Shown here: in pieces, positions 11,102 to 24,567 of the stretch
How positions within the stretch are numbered: position 1 is the first letter of the stretch
Layout: each line of letters starts with the position of its first letter
Assembly (NCBI GenBank): GCA_017165825.1
Contig: CM029366.1
Span: forward strand, 34,220,465 to 34,284,464
Length of the DNA: 64,000 nucleotides
Direction of reading: 5' to 3'
Origin: Hepsetus odoe
Lineage: Eukaryota; Chordata; Actinopteri; Characiformes; Hepsetidae
Made by a program: the position numbers and the translations under genes
The notes under the pieces: model-generated
Databases searched by the model: none
Seen by the model: the letters and a program-made list of their open reading frames with translations, nothing else
What the model was told of the DNA's origin: nothing

Positions 11102-13946
11102 GATATATAAATATACACCCTAGTAGTGGATATACTGGTGAGATGGTGTTCCACAGGTCTCTTGAGCCACCTTATGTCCTTTTTACTATGTAAGTGGAAA
11201 TAATGTCTATTTTCTGGAGGTATAGACACTAGCTGCAATATTGTCGGTCTGCTGCTGCCCAGGCATGCTTATGGTGACTCACCTTATGTGACACATCCTT
11301 GCTAACACTGAAGCTATTGCTGCACAAAAGATGGCTGCTGGGGTCAGAAGAGGCAGCTAGCTAAAACAGATTCATCACCATGAAACAAAACAAAAATATA
11401 GACAAGGCCAGTTTTCCCATTTAAACATTGTCAGATGTCTGCTTGTGACATGAACGTCCTGATCTTACTACACAAACAGCCAAACAGGCTGCTCTTCACC
11501 CACTGCAGAACAGATTATCGTGGACCACCGCAGATTTAGAACCGTGGTACTCATGAAAGCAGGGCTGTCACTATCGATTACACTGTTAATGGTGCCATCC
11601 ACTAATCCTCACCATCAGACAAATGAACAATTAACACTAACTATGCATGTAGAAATGACTGTACTTCACATTTTAAAAGCTCATATTGTCTCAAAGGACA
11701 TTTTCAGGCAAACATCTTCAGAAACATATTCATTGTAATATCTAGAATTTTGGTGTTCTTTATCATGGTCTCATTCATTGCTCCTTCATCATTTCTGTCA
11801 TCCACTGGGTAGCAGTTACATTACTTAGTTAAAATCGGTTTTTTACACTCAGACTGATCTCTGCCCAGTTTGTCCAGTAGAATCAAATGCTTTCAGTTAT
11901 CAGAACATAGAGGTGGAACAAGTTGAAGACCAAGCTTTTGATAACATCTGAGATGCGTTTATCGTGGTGTGTTCTGTAATTTGGTTGCTCGACTTCAAGA
12001 AGAACCAAAATGAAAGCTTGAGAACAGTGGAGCTTGTTGGTCTGTTAGCTAACCTGTTGACCTGCTGACAGTTCTGCCATGTTCTCATCTTGTTCTAGTT
12101 AATAAATCATGTAATAAGTGTCCTCCACCACACATCAAATTCAAGGATCCTTAGCTCCTACCTGGTTAGGCATGCTTCGTTATTTAGGCAACCAGAGTGG
12201 ACGTGCAAGGAAATGTGACTACAGTCTGTCCATGCATCAGATGTAGTTGTAACATCTGAAGTCTGAACTGAAGCCTAAACATCAGACTTTGTTGTTGTCT
12301 CTCATGTTCAGTCCAGTCTCTGTACCTGAGCAGTTCTCCAGATCCTCCTGAAGGACAGTGTTGTTGTTCCTCATTTTCTTCAGTCCAGTCTCTCTGTACC
12401 CGAGTTGGTGCCCTCCAGATCTTCCTGGAAGTGGACAGTGTTGTTGTCTCTCATGTTCTCAGTCCAGTCTTCTGTACCTGAGCAGCTTGATAGTTCTGTG
12501 TTGGTTAATCCACACAGTGATTCGACTGGGCTGAACCTTCAGTAGAACAAAGCTGCCCAACTTAAGACAATAAAAGCAGTGAAGAACTATGGAAAGAGAT
12601 GATTCCAGATGATCAGGGGATTCAAGCATTGCCGATGAACGCCTAGTGGTGGGGCCCCTTATCTAAGAACCTTTCTCTGTCTAAGTGGTGGCTGTGGTTG
12701 TGCAATCATATCTGGATCTGTCCTGCAGAGTGAAGAGGATTCTGATGAGATTTCTGTCCTCAAATGAGAGATGCGCTGAAAATCAGGTTTAAGGCCCGAC
12801 TGGTTCCTTTTGCTGTCCAACTTCTTTCTGAAGGCGTTTATCAGTAGAAACGCTCCGGCCGACTCCTCGTCTAGGTTTAAAAGGTTGTACTGCATGAACT
12901 CCTTTGTAAACCACACATGAACGCAGGGCTGCATGTTCATTTGGCTGCAACAAGAGGGATCTCAGTGAGCGTCCAGTTTGCTCATTGCTTGAGTGTAATT
13001 ACAAAGCCGAGTTAATACGGTGCCATAAAAAGCTATTAGAGGCCCATTGTGGTTTTTCCGCACATGCTCAGCAAACAGATGCTCGGCTAAACCGAAAACA
13101 TCTGCACGTCCTAAACTTTTTGGACCTCTGTCAAATTGCCTGAGTGCCTCGGGAGCTGCTTTTTTTTTTTTGCATTGCATATGGTGCGGACGTCCCAACG
13201 TCCGCTCAAAGAGCTGCATGTACGTCTCAGTACGAAACCCCTTCTGCTTCTGCTCGCAAACAATATGGAGATCTGTGTGCTTTGCAGCGGTACGAATGAA
13301 AGAAGACAACGCTTAATTTGTTTTGCTGTATCATCGACAAACATGGTCTCATTTCATAGCGCCGCCGTGTTTACATGTTGTTTTTTCTTCTCTCTCTGTT
13401 TGCTCCATAATTAGACGCTTCGTTGCTCATCTCTCTGTTCCTCATTAATGAGAAACAAGACAAGCTTGCTCGAAGCTCACAACACTAATACCATCTCCCA
13501 CCAGTGGCTTCTTTATCCTGCTACGAGCAGCCCTCCTATGGGGCGAAGCTCAATGAAATATTAACATTGTGCGTTTAAAGCCCTTTTTTAAAAACAGCAG
13601 CAGTGGCAGCTTCCCCGAGCCTCAGCCTGGTCCCACCGCTTTATGTAGCTGTGTGTCTGTGGGATTATGTAGCCATGATGTCCTAATGGGCTTGTAGCTA
13701 ATATCTGCTCTGGTTTCACTCGGGATTTTGCCTATAGCAGTTGGGAAGGGGCGGGAATTATTTGCACCAGAAACAAAAACCTCACTTTTGTCAAAAATTT
13801 TCAAAATGTCAGGCGTGGGTTACATGATGAAAAATAGAAAAATCAGAAATATCAGGGCATGTTGAGTTAAAAAAAAAAAAAAAAATACAAAAATACATTT
13901 ATAACAAGCACTCGAATATGATTACAGTATGGTAGAATAGAGAAGG

Positions 13947-13948
<2 letters not shown>
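11102..13948. other. Intergenic; short tandem triplication; unique block
   Basis: 12289-12485 carries three imperfect copies of a 72-80 base unit (TGTTGTCTCTCATGTTCAGT, then CCAGATCCTCCTGAAGGACA). 12960-13560 is unique, rich in TAAT and GCCATAAAAAG, and could be conserved non-coding DNA. No gene recognised. Confidence 0.4.
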
Positions 13949-13981
<33 letters not shown>

Positions 13982-14080
13982 GCAGTAATAATAATGATAA
14001 TAATAATCATTATTATTGTTATTATTATTGTTGTTGCTGTTATTATTATTATTTTAATTATAATAATAATAATAATAATG
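13949..14080. repeat. (AAT)n / (ATT)n microsatellite
   Basis: AAT repeats on the left and ATT repeats on the right of an interrupted centre, forming a loose inverted repeat. Confidence 0.9.
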
Positions 14081-15859
14081 TCGTTTTGTTGTTGTTACTG
14101 TTATCATTTTTTGTTTGTTTATATTTTATTTTTTATTATTATTATTTTTGCTCTTTAGTTCTGGTGTGGTTTAAAAAAAACAAATCCATTGGCATGAGGA
14201 AAAAGGTCCCTTTAGTGTTTGAAGGAGCCTGGAGGATGGTCTCCGGTCTGTTCACTGCTGTCTCGTGTTGTCAGTGTTAAGATGCTGCTGCTTTAATTGT
14301 GTCCAGGAGAACGAAGAGAATAAACAGCACTGGTAATAAATCCCTCGTTTCCATTACCAACGCTACGTGTAATGTCAATTTTTAACCTTTTTAATTAGGC
14401 CTACATACTACATACTAACTGACTGTACTTGTATCTAATCTATTTAATATCTATTTTCTCTATTGTCTAACATTTATTTTTCACATTTGACCAAATGCTA
14501 TACATTCAAATTTGAAAAATCAAAGTTCTCCTCATGAAATGTAATATTTGGCTAAATCTGTGCTTAAAACGCGACCTTGGTTAGAGCCCAGAATGTATGT
14601 GTTTGGATGAATAAATGTATGAAATGCTCATATGGAGGTTTGTTTTTCTTCCCAGCTGCTCATAATGTTCCGTCTCTCAGCACTGAAGGTCCCCGGGTTA
14701 CTAAACATCTGATAGACATCATGCAGCCTTAACGCAGGAGAACTCTGACATGTTTCTCGAGATGATCTGTTTCTCAGAGGCTTGACTGTACAGTATCTGG
14801 GCCATCGGAGAGGCTGTGTGTCAGTTCTGTGCACAATCAAAGCCAACGCCCCCCTCAGTAACTAGGCTACGATTCGTGCCTTTGGGCTACCCAGACTCAA
14901 TAGCCAATCCCCATTGGGGGCTTCATGGCTGGCCTCTAGGCTAGCATTAGAGATACCTTTCAATCACCAAGTGATCCCCATCTGAAGTGACAGGTGATTT
15001 TCCTCTGCATCCAATTAATAACCTCGTTTAACAATTAACAGTGGAAGTTCTTTGAAAACCTCTGTAGACTCTCGTGGGTCTTCGGGGAGCCAGCGATCAG
15101 CCATCGCTGCTCTTAAAGTCTTAAAATCCTCCCGGGTCCAGAGCCCCCCGTCCTCTCCCAGGTGTTGTCCTATAAGGGTCTGGATCTGGGGAGAAGGGTG
15201 GGGTTGACGTGGCGGAGGAGGGCACATATGGCGGGAAATGATGGAGTGCGGTTCACTGTCTGTACCCCCCGCGGAGGTGAGGAAATTAAAGAGGAGCGCA
15301 GCAGGAGCAGCGGAGGAGTGGATGGAGCAGGGAGGGGAGGTTGATTTAAGGCTGTGCTTTGGGAGGAGGGAGTGGTGTGGGGGATGGGGCGGCGGAGTTA
15401 ATTACTGCGTAATGAGGAACGATTTATTGTGTTCTTGTTAGTCGCACCGAAACACACACAAGAAGGCTCCATCTTAATGTGTCCCCTCAGCACTCGTTAG
15501 TAAAGGTCCTGAGAGCTCGTCTGGGGCTCCGCCATCTAGGGGTCCCAGAGCCACCGGGGTCCCGGGGTGCTTTTAGTGTCCCTGAGTCAGGAAGATTGAC
15601 TCAGAGGAATAATGAGGGCTGCATTAGGAGAGTATCGATCCCACACTCGGTGGCCTCTGCTGATGAGGCTGCTATAACTCCTCGCCGCCACCTCCCAACC
15701 CCGGTAAATCTCCATCCACTGCCTGTTGTTTCCTTCCTTCCATTTTCTCATGATGTCTTCTGGCATCTGTGCTATCACTTTTTAATCATAGCTCATAGCA
15801 AAACGTCTAACTGACACACTTTTCTACAAAAAGACAAAACCTTCCTCGGTTTCGAACTG
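14081..15859. other. Intergenic, no gene recognised
   Basis: 14090-14160 is T-rich. 15160-15400 is purine-rich (GGGGAGAAGGGTGGGG). Open frames here lack splice or family support. Confidence 0.45.
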
Positions 15860-16125
15860 GAGTTGTGAGATACTAGAAGTCAACAGTGACCCAGATCTGC
15901 TCTCTGGGATGCGGTTTAGGACACAATGGGATGTGCTGTCAGATACAAACATCAGCTCCAGCCTTTTTACACCGCATGGTGTGTTTTCAGGAGCTGATCT
16001 AGAATCAGTCCAACATTTGGAGGAATCTGATCCCAGATCAGTCTGAACTGCAGCCCTGGGGTTTGGGTTTAGTTGATGTTTGTAGCGACAGGAAGTCCTA
16101 CTGTGTCTTTAACCACAGCCATCTT
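15860..16125. mobile_element. Inverted-repeat element, family C
   Basis: The left arm (GGTTTAGGACACAATGGGAT, ACAAACATCAGCTCCAG) and right arm (TTTAGTTGATGTTTGTAGCG, TCCTACTGTGTCTTTAACCA) are reverse complements. This suggests a small non-autonomous, hairpin-forming element. Confidence 0.55.
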
Positions 16126-16550
16126 GTACTTCTCTACAATGTTGAAAACGAAACACTCAAAATGAACATTTTTTGAAGGAACGTTTGTTATTGAATTCAA
16201 ATTTTGGAACCTCTTTTTTTTCTTCACCCAATGCAAAGGCAAGTGAGCTTGTAACATTTTTATGTTTTTTTCTTCTTTTCTACATCTTATGAAAATACCA
16301 GCTGCTGTTTACGCTCAGACTGAATTTAATGAGCATCCAACAGATCTGGCCTAAAACGCCTTTGCCTTTGATTGAGCTTGAACAGCATTTTTCAGACTTT
16401 AATAGTCTTTAATTAGCATTTTATATTTAAGCATTATTTTAAGTAATTTGCTGATCAAATGTGATTTTAAACACCGTATTAACGCTCAGCTGAAGCCCTG
16501 CTGTGTTTGCACCTTATGTTGCTTTAGGAGCCGAGATTGTGGCCTATTGA

Positions 16551-16765
16551 GCAGCGGTGGCCTAGCGGTAGGACGTTCCCACCTGGATCGGAAGATTGTG
16601 GGTTCGAGTCCCTTTGAGCAAGGTACCATCCCCGTCACTGCTCCCCGGGCGCTTCAATAGTCCCCCCCGCTGCACGTGTGGATTAAATGCAGAGGTGTAA
16701 TTTCATTGTGGGTCACTGTGTGAGTGTGCACTCACAATGACCAGAATAGTCACTTTCTCTTCAAT
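16551..16765 (+). mobile_element. SINE family A, full copy
   Basis: Head GCAGCGGTGGCCTAGCGGTA with B-box GGGTTCGAGTCCC; body GAGCAAGGTACCATCCCCGT and CACTGCTCCCCGGGCGCTTC; tail ACAATGACCAGAATAGTCAC. This is the best copy for defining the family. It is tRNA-derived, not a tRNA gene. Confidence 0.9.
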
Positions 16766-18009
16766 CAAACACAGTTTGTGTGACCCAACACACACCGATA
16801 CTGTGTCCAGTCACCAGGGGATTAGTTTTACCTCTTTCTACTCAGCACTGACTTCATATAGTCACTAAGCTGGGTAGGTTAGGTGTTCTTCTTTATGGAA
16901 AGTGTAAAGGCAGCGAGGTGGCCTGAACTAAACCAGCCATGATTTATTCATATGAACATTTAACTACACAGTAACAATCACTGTGCATCGTGAAGGCCGA
17001 TGAAGTGTACTTAAGTTAAGGACAGAAGGAGCTTCTGAATACTAAATACGGACACCAGCGTCTGAATAATTCAAGCCAGCCCCAGTGTGAGGATTAAAAA
17101 TAGAAGATGTTGTGTAATCATTAGTAGAGGATGCACATTTTCGGAATCCCGGCTAACAGAAAAGGTTAAACAGCTCTATTGGAAGTCCGCCTTCAGCTCC
17201 TGGCCCCTGGTTGATGCGTGATATATGACATATGATTACAGAACAAAGCAACCGTCATCCAGCCTGATTTTTATTGAGTATCCGTCACATGTGATTCACA
17301 AGCAGTGCTCTATCTGTTCAGCTCAGTGTCTGAATGACCTACTCCCCCAGAGGAGAAGATCTAAATAAAATCACAACAGCACCGGAGCCTACAGCGCACT
17401 TCTACCTATACATCCAAACCCGAGTGAATATTTGGGCTGAAAACTCCTGTGGCTCATGTCTGAGTTTAATTCTGTTTCCCTTGAATCTGCGTAATAAAAG
17501 CTTTGTCGCTTATTTTCACCAAAGCGATTCATTTCTTCCTCGTTGCCCGTTTGACACGCACAATTTGTACTAATACATATTTTAATCTGGAATAAATGAA
17601 TATTCTAATCTGATTAGTGCGCCGAGTGGCCGGGCTGTTCCTGCGCCGTAGCCCAAATAAAAATGTTTCATCTGCAGATGAATCTGCCTTTGAAATGATC
17701 TCTCCACAAGAATGAGTAGCGTGTGGAATGACTGCAGAATGTTAATGAAGGCTCCTTCGGACGTGCATAAATTAAGTGATGAGGTGCCAGCAATCATGTG
17801 AGGTTGCGAGAAGCCACTGTTAATAGATGGAATTTCAAATAAGGCCTTATTTATGACACATGTCTAGGGTTCGTCCTGTGAAGCACATGGGGATTTTCGA
17901 GGCGTGAATGTGTTACTTAGCAGAAGGTCTTTGAGAAGAAGCTGATTTCAGAAGAACAATGACCAGCCACAACATTGAAATCTAACGCAAACGAAGCGAA
18001 TAACACCGA
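16766..18009. other. Unique intergenic sequence, possible conserved non-coding DNA
   Basis: No known repeat. Parts (17030-17800) show TAATTA-like and CATAAAT motifs and balanced composition typical of developmental enhancers, but conservation cannot be tested here. Confidence 0.3.
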
Positions 18010-18690
18010 TTATCTCACATGGCTCCTGTCGGATGCTGGAGAAATTTGGCAGCAAGTGAACAATCAGTTCTTGAAGCTGAAAGCAGGAAATGCGTCTCTA
18101 ACATGGCAGGTTCTGTGGGATGTTCCTCATACGCACTAGTCAGAACCAAAGGCTCAAAGGCTCATAACCTGTTCCCCAAGAAGAGCTGCTGCAACACAAA
18201 CTGCTGAAGAAGTTCTGATAGAAACACAGCGCAGCTGCGCATGGTGGGCTGGTCCTGATGGATCACAATCTCCTTTCCATCATGTGAATGAATGGATGTG
18301 GGTGCGTCCTGACCTTGGGAAGAGAAGGCAGCAGGGCGCACTACGGGAAGACGAAGCTCTGGACAATGATCTGCTGGGACACCACGGGTCGTGCACTCAT
18401 ACGGACGTTACTTTGACACATAAATGTCGTTGCAGACCAAGAGCCCCCCTTAATGTTGATGATGTCCCCTAATGGCAGTGTCCTCTTTTAGCAGGATAAT
18501 GTCCCGTCATACTGCAAACCAACTGAGGAACCAACTGAGGAACAAAGAGTTCAAGGTGTTCCTCCGAGTTCCCTAAATCCCAGTCCCATCCAGCATCTGT
18601 CGCATGACCTGGACCAACTAGACCATGTGGGTTCCAGGTCTCGACAGGTCAGCACTGTTTTGGTGGCACAAGGAGTCTACACGTCCCTCC
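18010..18690 (+). mobile_element. Degenerate transposon copy, family D
   Basis: Blocks CAGTTCTTGAAGCTGAAAGC, AAGAGCTGCTGCAACACAAA, GGTCCTGATGGATCAC, GACAATGATCTGCTGGGACA, GGACGTTACTTTGACAC and CAGGTCTCGACAGGTCAGCA match the copy at 19885-21000. Frames are broken. Confidence 0.65.
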
Positions 18691-18699
18691 ACCCACTAA

Positions 18700-19884
18700 G
18701 TCCTTTGTTTCCTTTCGAAGCCTGTTCTTGTGGACTCCCCAGAACCCTTGGGGACCTGTAACAGCTTCCTAGCTGTGTTTGAGGAGACAAAACTCTCCTA
18801 CGCCACACGATTCGACTTTTTCAATTCATCATGTGAGCACACACACACGCCCCGCTCCCAACAGGATACTCCCCCAAGGAGCAAATGTGTCAGAGTTAAA
18901 AACAAGTATACCAACAGAGTGTTAGGTAATCAGACTGCCTCATTAATCAACATGAGTTATAACTTGTGTAATATCTCAAACTTTTCCCTGCTACCAGTGC
19001 GTTCGCGATGGATCAGAGAAGAAAAGGAATCGAGAGGAAGGTGCACCACATCTGTGCGGCGTATTAATGAAATAAAGCTGGAATTAATCTCACCAATAAA
19101 AAATATATAAATATGTATGGCTTTTAAATCACTGAACAAAGCATCTACGGCGTGACGGTCAGCAGAAAAGATCTGTGAGTGTCACGGCTTATAATAAAGT
19201 CAAATATCAGCAATTCATGAAATGCGATGCCAAACCGGCCCATAAGCATCCAGAAAGTGCCTGATAGGTGCAGAACGGAGAAATGCCCATCAATAATTCA
19301 CACCTAAGCGTCCAGTTTATTTGAATATAATACTGCAACCCAGCTCCAGTTGACAGAATGTCACCCTTTTCATTATTTACAGTAAACGTGCCATTTCTAC
19401 ACACAGCAGAGCGTTCTGAAGTGCTGTCTGTCAGCAGGTGAGCCTGATCTGAGCAAGCCGCATGAGACTGCAGCCATCAATAAGCGATGAGCTCACAAAC
19501 AGGCCATAAACAAAGCTTATGCATAGCCAGCATCTCCGGCCGGCAGCGAAAACAAAGGGGGGACGTCAGACAGTCGTAAGGCATCTCGGTGCAGGCCGTG
19601 CCGGTGCTCTGAAACTGGAGGCAGTTTAATATCATGCACGAACTGGAACTGGCTCGCTGGTCGCTGACTCCTCCCTCAGGCATAAGCAACTAGTTTATCA
19701 ATAACTGCTCTTTAAACATGCATATTATTACACCCCACTCATCCAGGTTCCATTAAAGGTCCCTAAGCTGCTTCATGTTCTGCAAAGATCTGTGTTGGGT
19801 GCATTAAAACTTTCTAAACATAAACAGCATGAGGTCAAACACCAGTCAGGTCCAGGAGAGCTGATTAAAGCTGATTAGCCTCTA
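18700..19884. other. Unique intergenic sequence, possible conserved non-coding DNA
   Basis: A 126-codon open frame at 18730-19110 has no domain and no splice support. 18880-19690 is rich in ATTAAT and TAATTC and free of recognised repeats. Confidence 0.3.
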
Positions 19885-21000
19885 TGGTGCATGAACTGTC
19901 AGTTCTTGAAGCTGCTGCTGGAAGCAGGAAAATAGGTGACAATCTGAGAGCTCAACGGTGATGGTAGACGACTGGGTCAGAACATCTCCGACATAGCAGG
20001 TCTTGTGGGGCGTTCCTCTTATGCAGTGGAAAATTAACCAAAAGTGCTCCAAGGAAGGAGAACCGGTGATCTGGTGATAGGGTCATGGAGCCTTCTTTAT
20101 GCACAAAGACCTCTCCTACTGAAGAACTGCTGCAGCACAAACTGCTGCATAGGTTCTGCTGGTTCTGATGGAAACACAGCCGGTCAGAGAGTCCATGCTG
20201 ACTCCTGTCAACCAGCGAAAGCTCCTACAATGGACTACGCTGCACTGAAGCATGGAGCGATGGAAGAAGGTGGGCCGGTTCTGATGAATCACTCTCTTAT
20301 CAGTGTGTGAATGTGTTCTTGATGGGAACGGGTTTAGGGCAGTGTGACGCTCTGGACAATGATCTGCTGGGACACCTTGGGTCCTGCATTCATGTGGACG
20401 TTACTTTGACACCTAAACTTTGCTGAAGGCCAATTTCACCCCTTCATGGTGACGATGGCTGCCTCACACTGCAAACACTGTTTGCCAAGTGAAAGTGACT
20501 AACAACACACAGTGAATCACCTCTGCATTTCGTCCATACACACACGTGCAGCAGGGGGCAACTATTGAAAGCACCCGGGGAGCAGTGATGGGGATGTTAC
20601 CTTGCTCAAGGGTACCTCAGGGCAGCCTACCGGTCTGGGATTCAAACCCACAACCTTCTGGGACCTAGTCCCTAACCACTAGGACACCGCTGCCCCCTGT
20701 GTGTCTTGTGTTGTCTGATTATAACATCTGTGAGATTTATCCAAGAAGTAACTCTAACCATCTGTGAGATTTATCCACATTTTTAACATTTTATCAATCT
20801 GTTTATCACGACCTTCTGTTCCCAGGGCCTCGTGTTCAGGGTAATCCTCCAAATTCCCCCATCTCAGTCTCATCCAGTATCCGTGGGACAAACTAACCCC
20901 ATCCATGGAACCAGAGCTCACCTTCAGAGGGACAATGGGGTCCAGACCTGGGTCAGAGCTGTTTCCGGGGCACAACACAGTATTAGGCAGGTGGTTTTAC
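19885..21000 (+). mobile_element. Degenerate transposon copy, family D, split by a SINE
   Basis: The left part 19885-20480 and right part 20760-21000 (CCTCCAAATTCCCCCATCTC, CCAGAGCTCACCTTCAGAGG, ACAGTATTAGGCAGGTGGTT) are separated by the SINE at 20489-20697. The right end recalls widespread fish DNA-transposon or L2-like text. Confidence 0.65.
20489..20697 (-). mobile_element. SINE family A, reverse, nested in family D
   Basis: GTGAAAGTGACTAACAACAC, GCAGCAGGGGGCAACTATTG, GGGGAGCAGTGATGGGGATG, ATTCAAACCCACAACCTTCT and ACCACTAGGACACCGCTGCC in order. Confidence 0.88.
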
Positions 21001-21804
21001 TTAGCTGATGTTCAAAGACCTGCATTACAATGTACAAATCAGTGTAAAGCAATACACACTAAAATGATCACATTTTTATAAACTCATCCCACTGAGCTGT
21101 CCATCCTGCACCCATGCTCTCCACACACTTCCACTGGAGGTGCCTAATAGACCAAACCTCCACATTAATCAAAGCTGAGAGAGAAAGAGCGAGAACACAA
21201 GTGCCATTTCCGCTGAAGACCTGTTTAGCACAACATGGCAGCGAGTTCAGCCCACGCTCCCGGCAGTAATTGCAGCACAAGGAGGTCATCAATAATGTAT
21301 TCAAGATCACTTATACCTCATGAAGCAAGCCATAGGTTTGAAGAGTGACACTTAGCTCCTAGAAAAAAAGGAAAAATGTGCAGGTTTGGCTTGCTGCACT
21401 TTCGAGGGAAAACAAGGCCTTCAGAGAGGGCTCAGAATCAGTTTAGTGTGATGGAGAGAACACAATAACAGGAAAACAGCGTCGCTCAGCGCCGGGCCTG
21501 AGCTGGGAAATGTCACCCTGATGTTTGTTCACCTTCTTGAATGTGAGGTTTAGTTGTGAAGCCAGAGAGCGTTGTGCACTTGCCGTGCTGAGTCTGGGTC
21601 AAACCACTGCACGATCAGTTTGTGCTACAAAAGCCCATTTACATCTGCAATCTTCTGCAGAAACGTGCTCCACCTGGTTTAGTTGACGTTCTAAGGCGCT
21701 TCTGTACATTTTAATGCAGTTATTATTTGTGCACAAAATGAGGTTTGTGCAAAATTTGTCATTTTTTTGAAGAAAGTCAGATGTGCACTAAAATTTGCAG
21801 GAGG

Positions 21805-21836
<32 letters not shown>

Positions 21837-22230
21837 CTCTCAGCTTAACAACTGACCGGAGCACCCAACAGTGATTCTTAAGCCTCTGAGCACAGGCTTT
21901 AACATTTAGTCCATTATTTGGGTGCTGCCTAATAGTATAGATCTACAGAAAGGACAATGGGGTCTCATGTTAGCCCATCAGGGCCAGGCGCAGTCAGAAA
22001 CTCAGCCTCTGATTGGTCTAATCAAGATATCAGGGGTCCACTAACAACTGTGCTTACAACAGTTTCCATCCCAGAGGTCTGGACCAATAATTCCAGAAAG
22101 CATTCAGAAAAACAGTACTTTTCTGTATTTAACCCACATATACCATCCAGCAGGGGGCAGCCATTTCCAGCACCCAGGCAGCAGTGATGGGGATGGTACC
22201 TTGATCAAAGGAACTTAAACACAAATATAC
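21001..22230. other. Intergenic; unique block, (GAT)n and SINE fragment
   Basis: 21060-21560 is unique. (GAT)n lies at 21806-21836. A partial reverse family A SINE (CAGCAGGGGGCAGCCATTTC, GCAGTGATGGGGATGGTACC) occupies about 22115-22212. Confidence 0.5.
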
Positions 22231-22310
22231 TATTATATATATATATATATATACTATATATATGTATATATACACACTATTATATATATACACACTATAT
22301 ACTATTAAAT
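22231..22310. repeat. (TA)n microsatellite
   Basis: Runs of TATATATA with TACACAC interruptions. Confidence 0.9.
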
Positions 22311-22442
22311 AGACTCGATTCCTAATGAAAAAATAATGTTAACTATTAAGATAACGTCCCTCTTTAAAAAGGAAAGGAGGTTCACTAGAGGCAGCAAAGA
22401 CTTGGAAGCTTAAACTCAGCAAAAATGCTGGAAACACACAAA

Positions 22443-22596
22443 AGAGAGAGAGAGAGACAGAAAGATAGAGAGACAGAAAGAGAGAGAGAGAGAGAACGAT
22501 AGAGAGAGAGAGAGAGACACAGAGAGACACAGAGAGAGAGAGACACAGAGACAGAGAGAGAGAGAGACACACAGAGAGAGAGAGAGAGAAAGAGAA
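22443..22596. repeat. (GA)n microsatellite with ACAGA interruptions
   Basis: Polypurine GAGAGA runs. The three overlapping minus-strand frames (Leu/Ser repeats) are artefacts. Confidence 0.95.
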
Positions 22597-22599
22597 CAT

Positions 22600-23860
22600 A
22601 AGCACATTAAGTAACATCTATGAGGTCGTTTTCAGGTCTGGTTCGGTTCTGAGCAGACCCACATCACATTCCCAAACAGTCGAAGACAGCCAATCAGAGC
22701 AGAGGTCATTTACATATTTCTGAAAGGCATGCTCTGTTTAGTTTTAAAAGGTAAAGAGGGGAAGGTTGGAAGACGGTCTGTTCACTATTTATGGGGGATA
22801 AAAGCACACAGCTGTAATAAAAACGAATTCACAGGAACGAGAACATTAGAACAATAAACTAGAACAAAACAAAACGGAACGCGTCTTTCGCTGAAGTGTT
22901 TAGACTGGATTTCTGAGGAAGGAAAAAGTGTCTGTAGGGTTTAAAGGAACGTTTATGTTGACGTAAGATGTAGAAACAGTGATTAATTTGATTTCATCGG
23001 TTATAATCAAGCTTTTTCTTCACCCCGGGTTTCTGCTCGAACAGCAGGAGGAAAATGGTGCGAGTGATATCATCAGACATCACTTCAGTAAAGACATCCA
23101 GCCGTCCAGCACCCTGGCTCCAGACTGCCTCTTGGTGGACACACGCGGCAGTGCACGTCCCCTTTTACCCCACTGCTTCTTCTCTTCACTGACCAGATCT
23201 TCCTGAAGACTCTACCTGGCTGCTAATCAGGACAGCCTCCTTAAAATCACGTTATTCCTTCTCTGCCGGAAGAATGACCATGAAATGGATTTCTTCCTAC
23301 AACGACATGAAGCTTGACAGACAGCTGTCTGCCCCGACAGCACCGGTTCGGCCGGAGCGTGGAATCCGTAACGTAATAATGGACCTCTTCAGCGCCGGCC
23401 TCCTAATTTCCCGTCCTCATTATGTAAATACAGCCCCACTCGGTCGGCTGATGGTGTGAAATTGGAGATCGGCGCCGTCCTATTGCATTACTAATGGCAC
23501 TAATTGGACACTCCTTTGGAATAATTGCAGTGGCCGGGGTCAAGTTCTCCACCGGCCTTTCCTTTCAAGTATTGTTTTTGCTGCATATAAACAGAGCGGA
23601 GAGCGCCGAGGGGGAGCGCCGAGAGAGGCTCTCACAGAGGAGAGGTGACAGTGAAAGAGAGATGAGTAGAGGTGTACAGGAGGACACAGAGAGGACATAT
23701 GAGGACGGGGGTGCTTTGTCGCGTCTGTGGCCCAGGCTTGTTAACGCTGGCAGCTGCATGTGTACCGTCACAGTGAAATCGTCCTGTCCTGTCAAAATAT
23801 AAATAATCTGAGAAGGACATTTTCCACAGTCCCATGCTGCCTGCATCAGGAGTGGCGTCC
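22600..23860. other. Intergenic; candidate conserved non-coding block
   Basis: 23330-23560 (for example CCTCATTATGTAAATACAGC and GGCACTAATTGGACACTCCT) is repeat-free, dense in ATTA/TAAT and has no coding structure. A regulatory role is only inferred. Confidence 0.35.
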
Positions 23861-23865
23861 CAGGG

Positions 23866-24175
23866 TTCAGGGACGAGGCTCCATGATCGGACGGTTGTGG
23901 GTTCGAATCCCTTCTCATGTATTTTAAGCGAAAGTGACTATCGGTCATTACGAACACACAGTGAACCACAACCAAACACATCCTCTGTATTTAACACTCA
24001 CACACACACACACACACACACCGTCCAGCAGGGGGCAGACGTATCCAGCACCCGGGGAGCAGTGATGAGGACGGTACCTTGATCAAAGGAATCTCAGGGC
24101 AACCAACTCGTCTGGGACTCAAACCAACAACCTTCTGATGTCTATTCCCTAACAACCAGAACACCACTGGGAACC
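23866..24175 (-). mobile_element. SINE family A: partial forward head joined to a reverse copy
   Basis: GGGTTCGAATCCC at 23900 belongs to a forward head. From about 23928 a reverse copy runs GCGAAAGTGACTATCGGTCA, a CA tract, CAGCAGGGGGCAGACG, GGAGCAGTGATGAGGACGG and ACCAGAACACCACTGG. Confidence 0.75.
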
Positions 24176-24359
24176 CACGGCTTCGGCGCCGTTAGCCACA
24201 CGGTCTCACCAGCTGAGCCAATCGGCTGAGACATTGCGTCAGTAGTTTTAGAGAAAAAGGCAGGAGACCAAAGGCGGGAGGGAACCCAGGGTTTCCGGTT
24301 CTCAAGAATCATGTGACCAGTCTATGAAGCTCCACCCACAAACACAGAGCATCACTTTT

Positions 24360-24567
24360 AAAAGTGAAAGTGACTATTCTTGTCATTTGGAGAACATAAA
24401 ATTGGATCTCTGGATTTAACCCATGCACACAAACACACACCGTGCAGAAGGAGGTAGCTATGAAAGAGCCCGGGGAGCGGGGACGGGGATGGTACCTTGC
24501 TCTAGGGTACCTCAGGGTAACCTGCTGGTAAAGGGTTTGAACTCCAACCACTAGGCCACCGCTGCCC
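24360..24567 (-). mobile_element. SINE family A, reverse copy
   Basis: AAGTGAAAGTGACTATTCTT, GGGGAGCGGGGACGGGGATG, GTTTGAACTCC and AACCACTAGGCCACCGCTGC in order. Confidence 0.88.

Noticed and set aside
12659..12940. 93-codon minus-strand frame as an exon
   Set aside because: No family resemblance and no convincing splice borders.
16551..16620. tRNA gene from the A-box and B-box like words
   Set aside because: The same words recur in many copies with SINE bodies and tails, and no cloverleaf with a matching acceptor stem was seen.
18730..19110. 126-codon open frame as a gene
   Set aside because: No domain, no splice sites, mixed composition; only chance openness.
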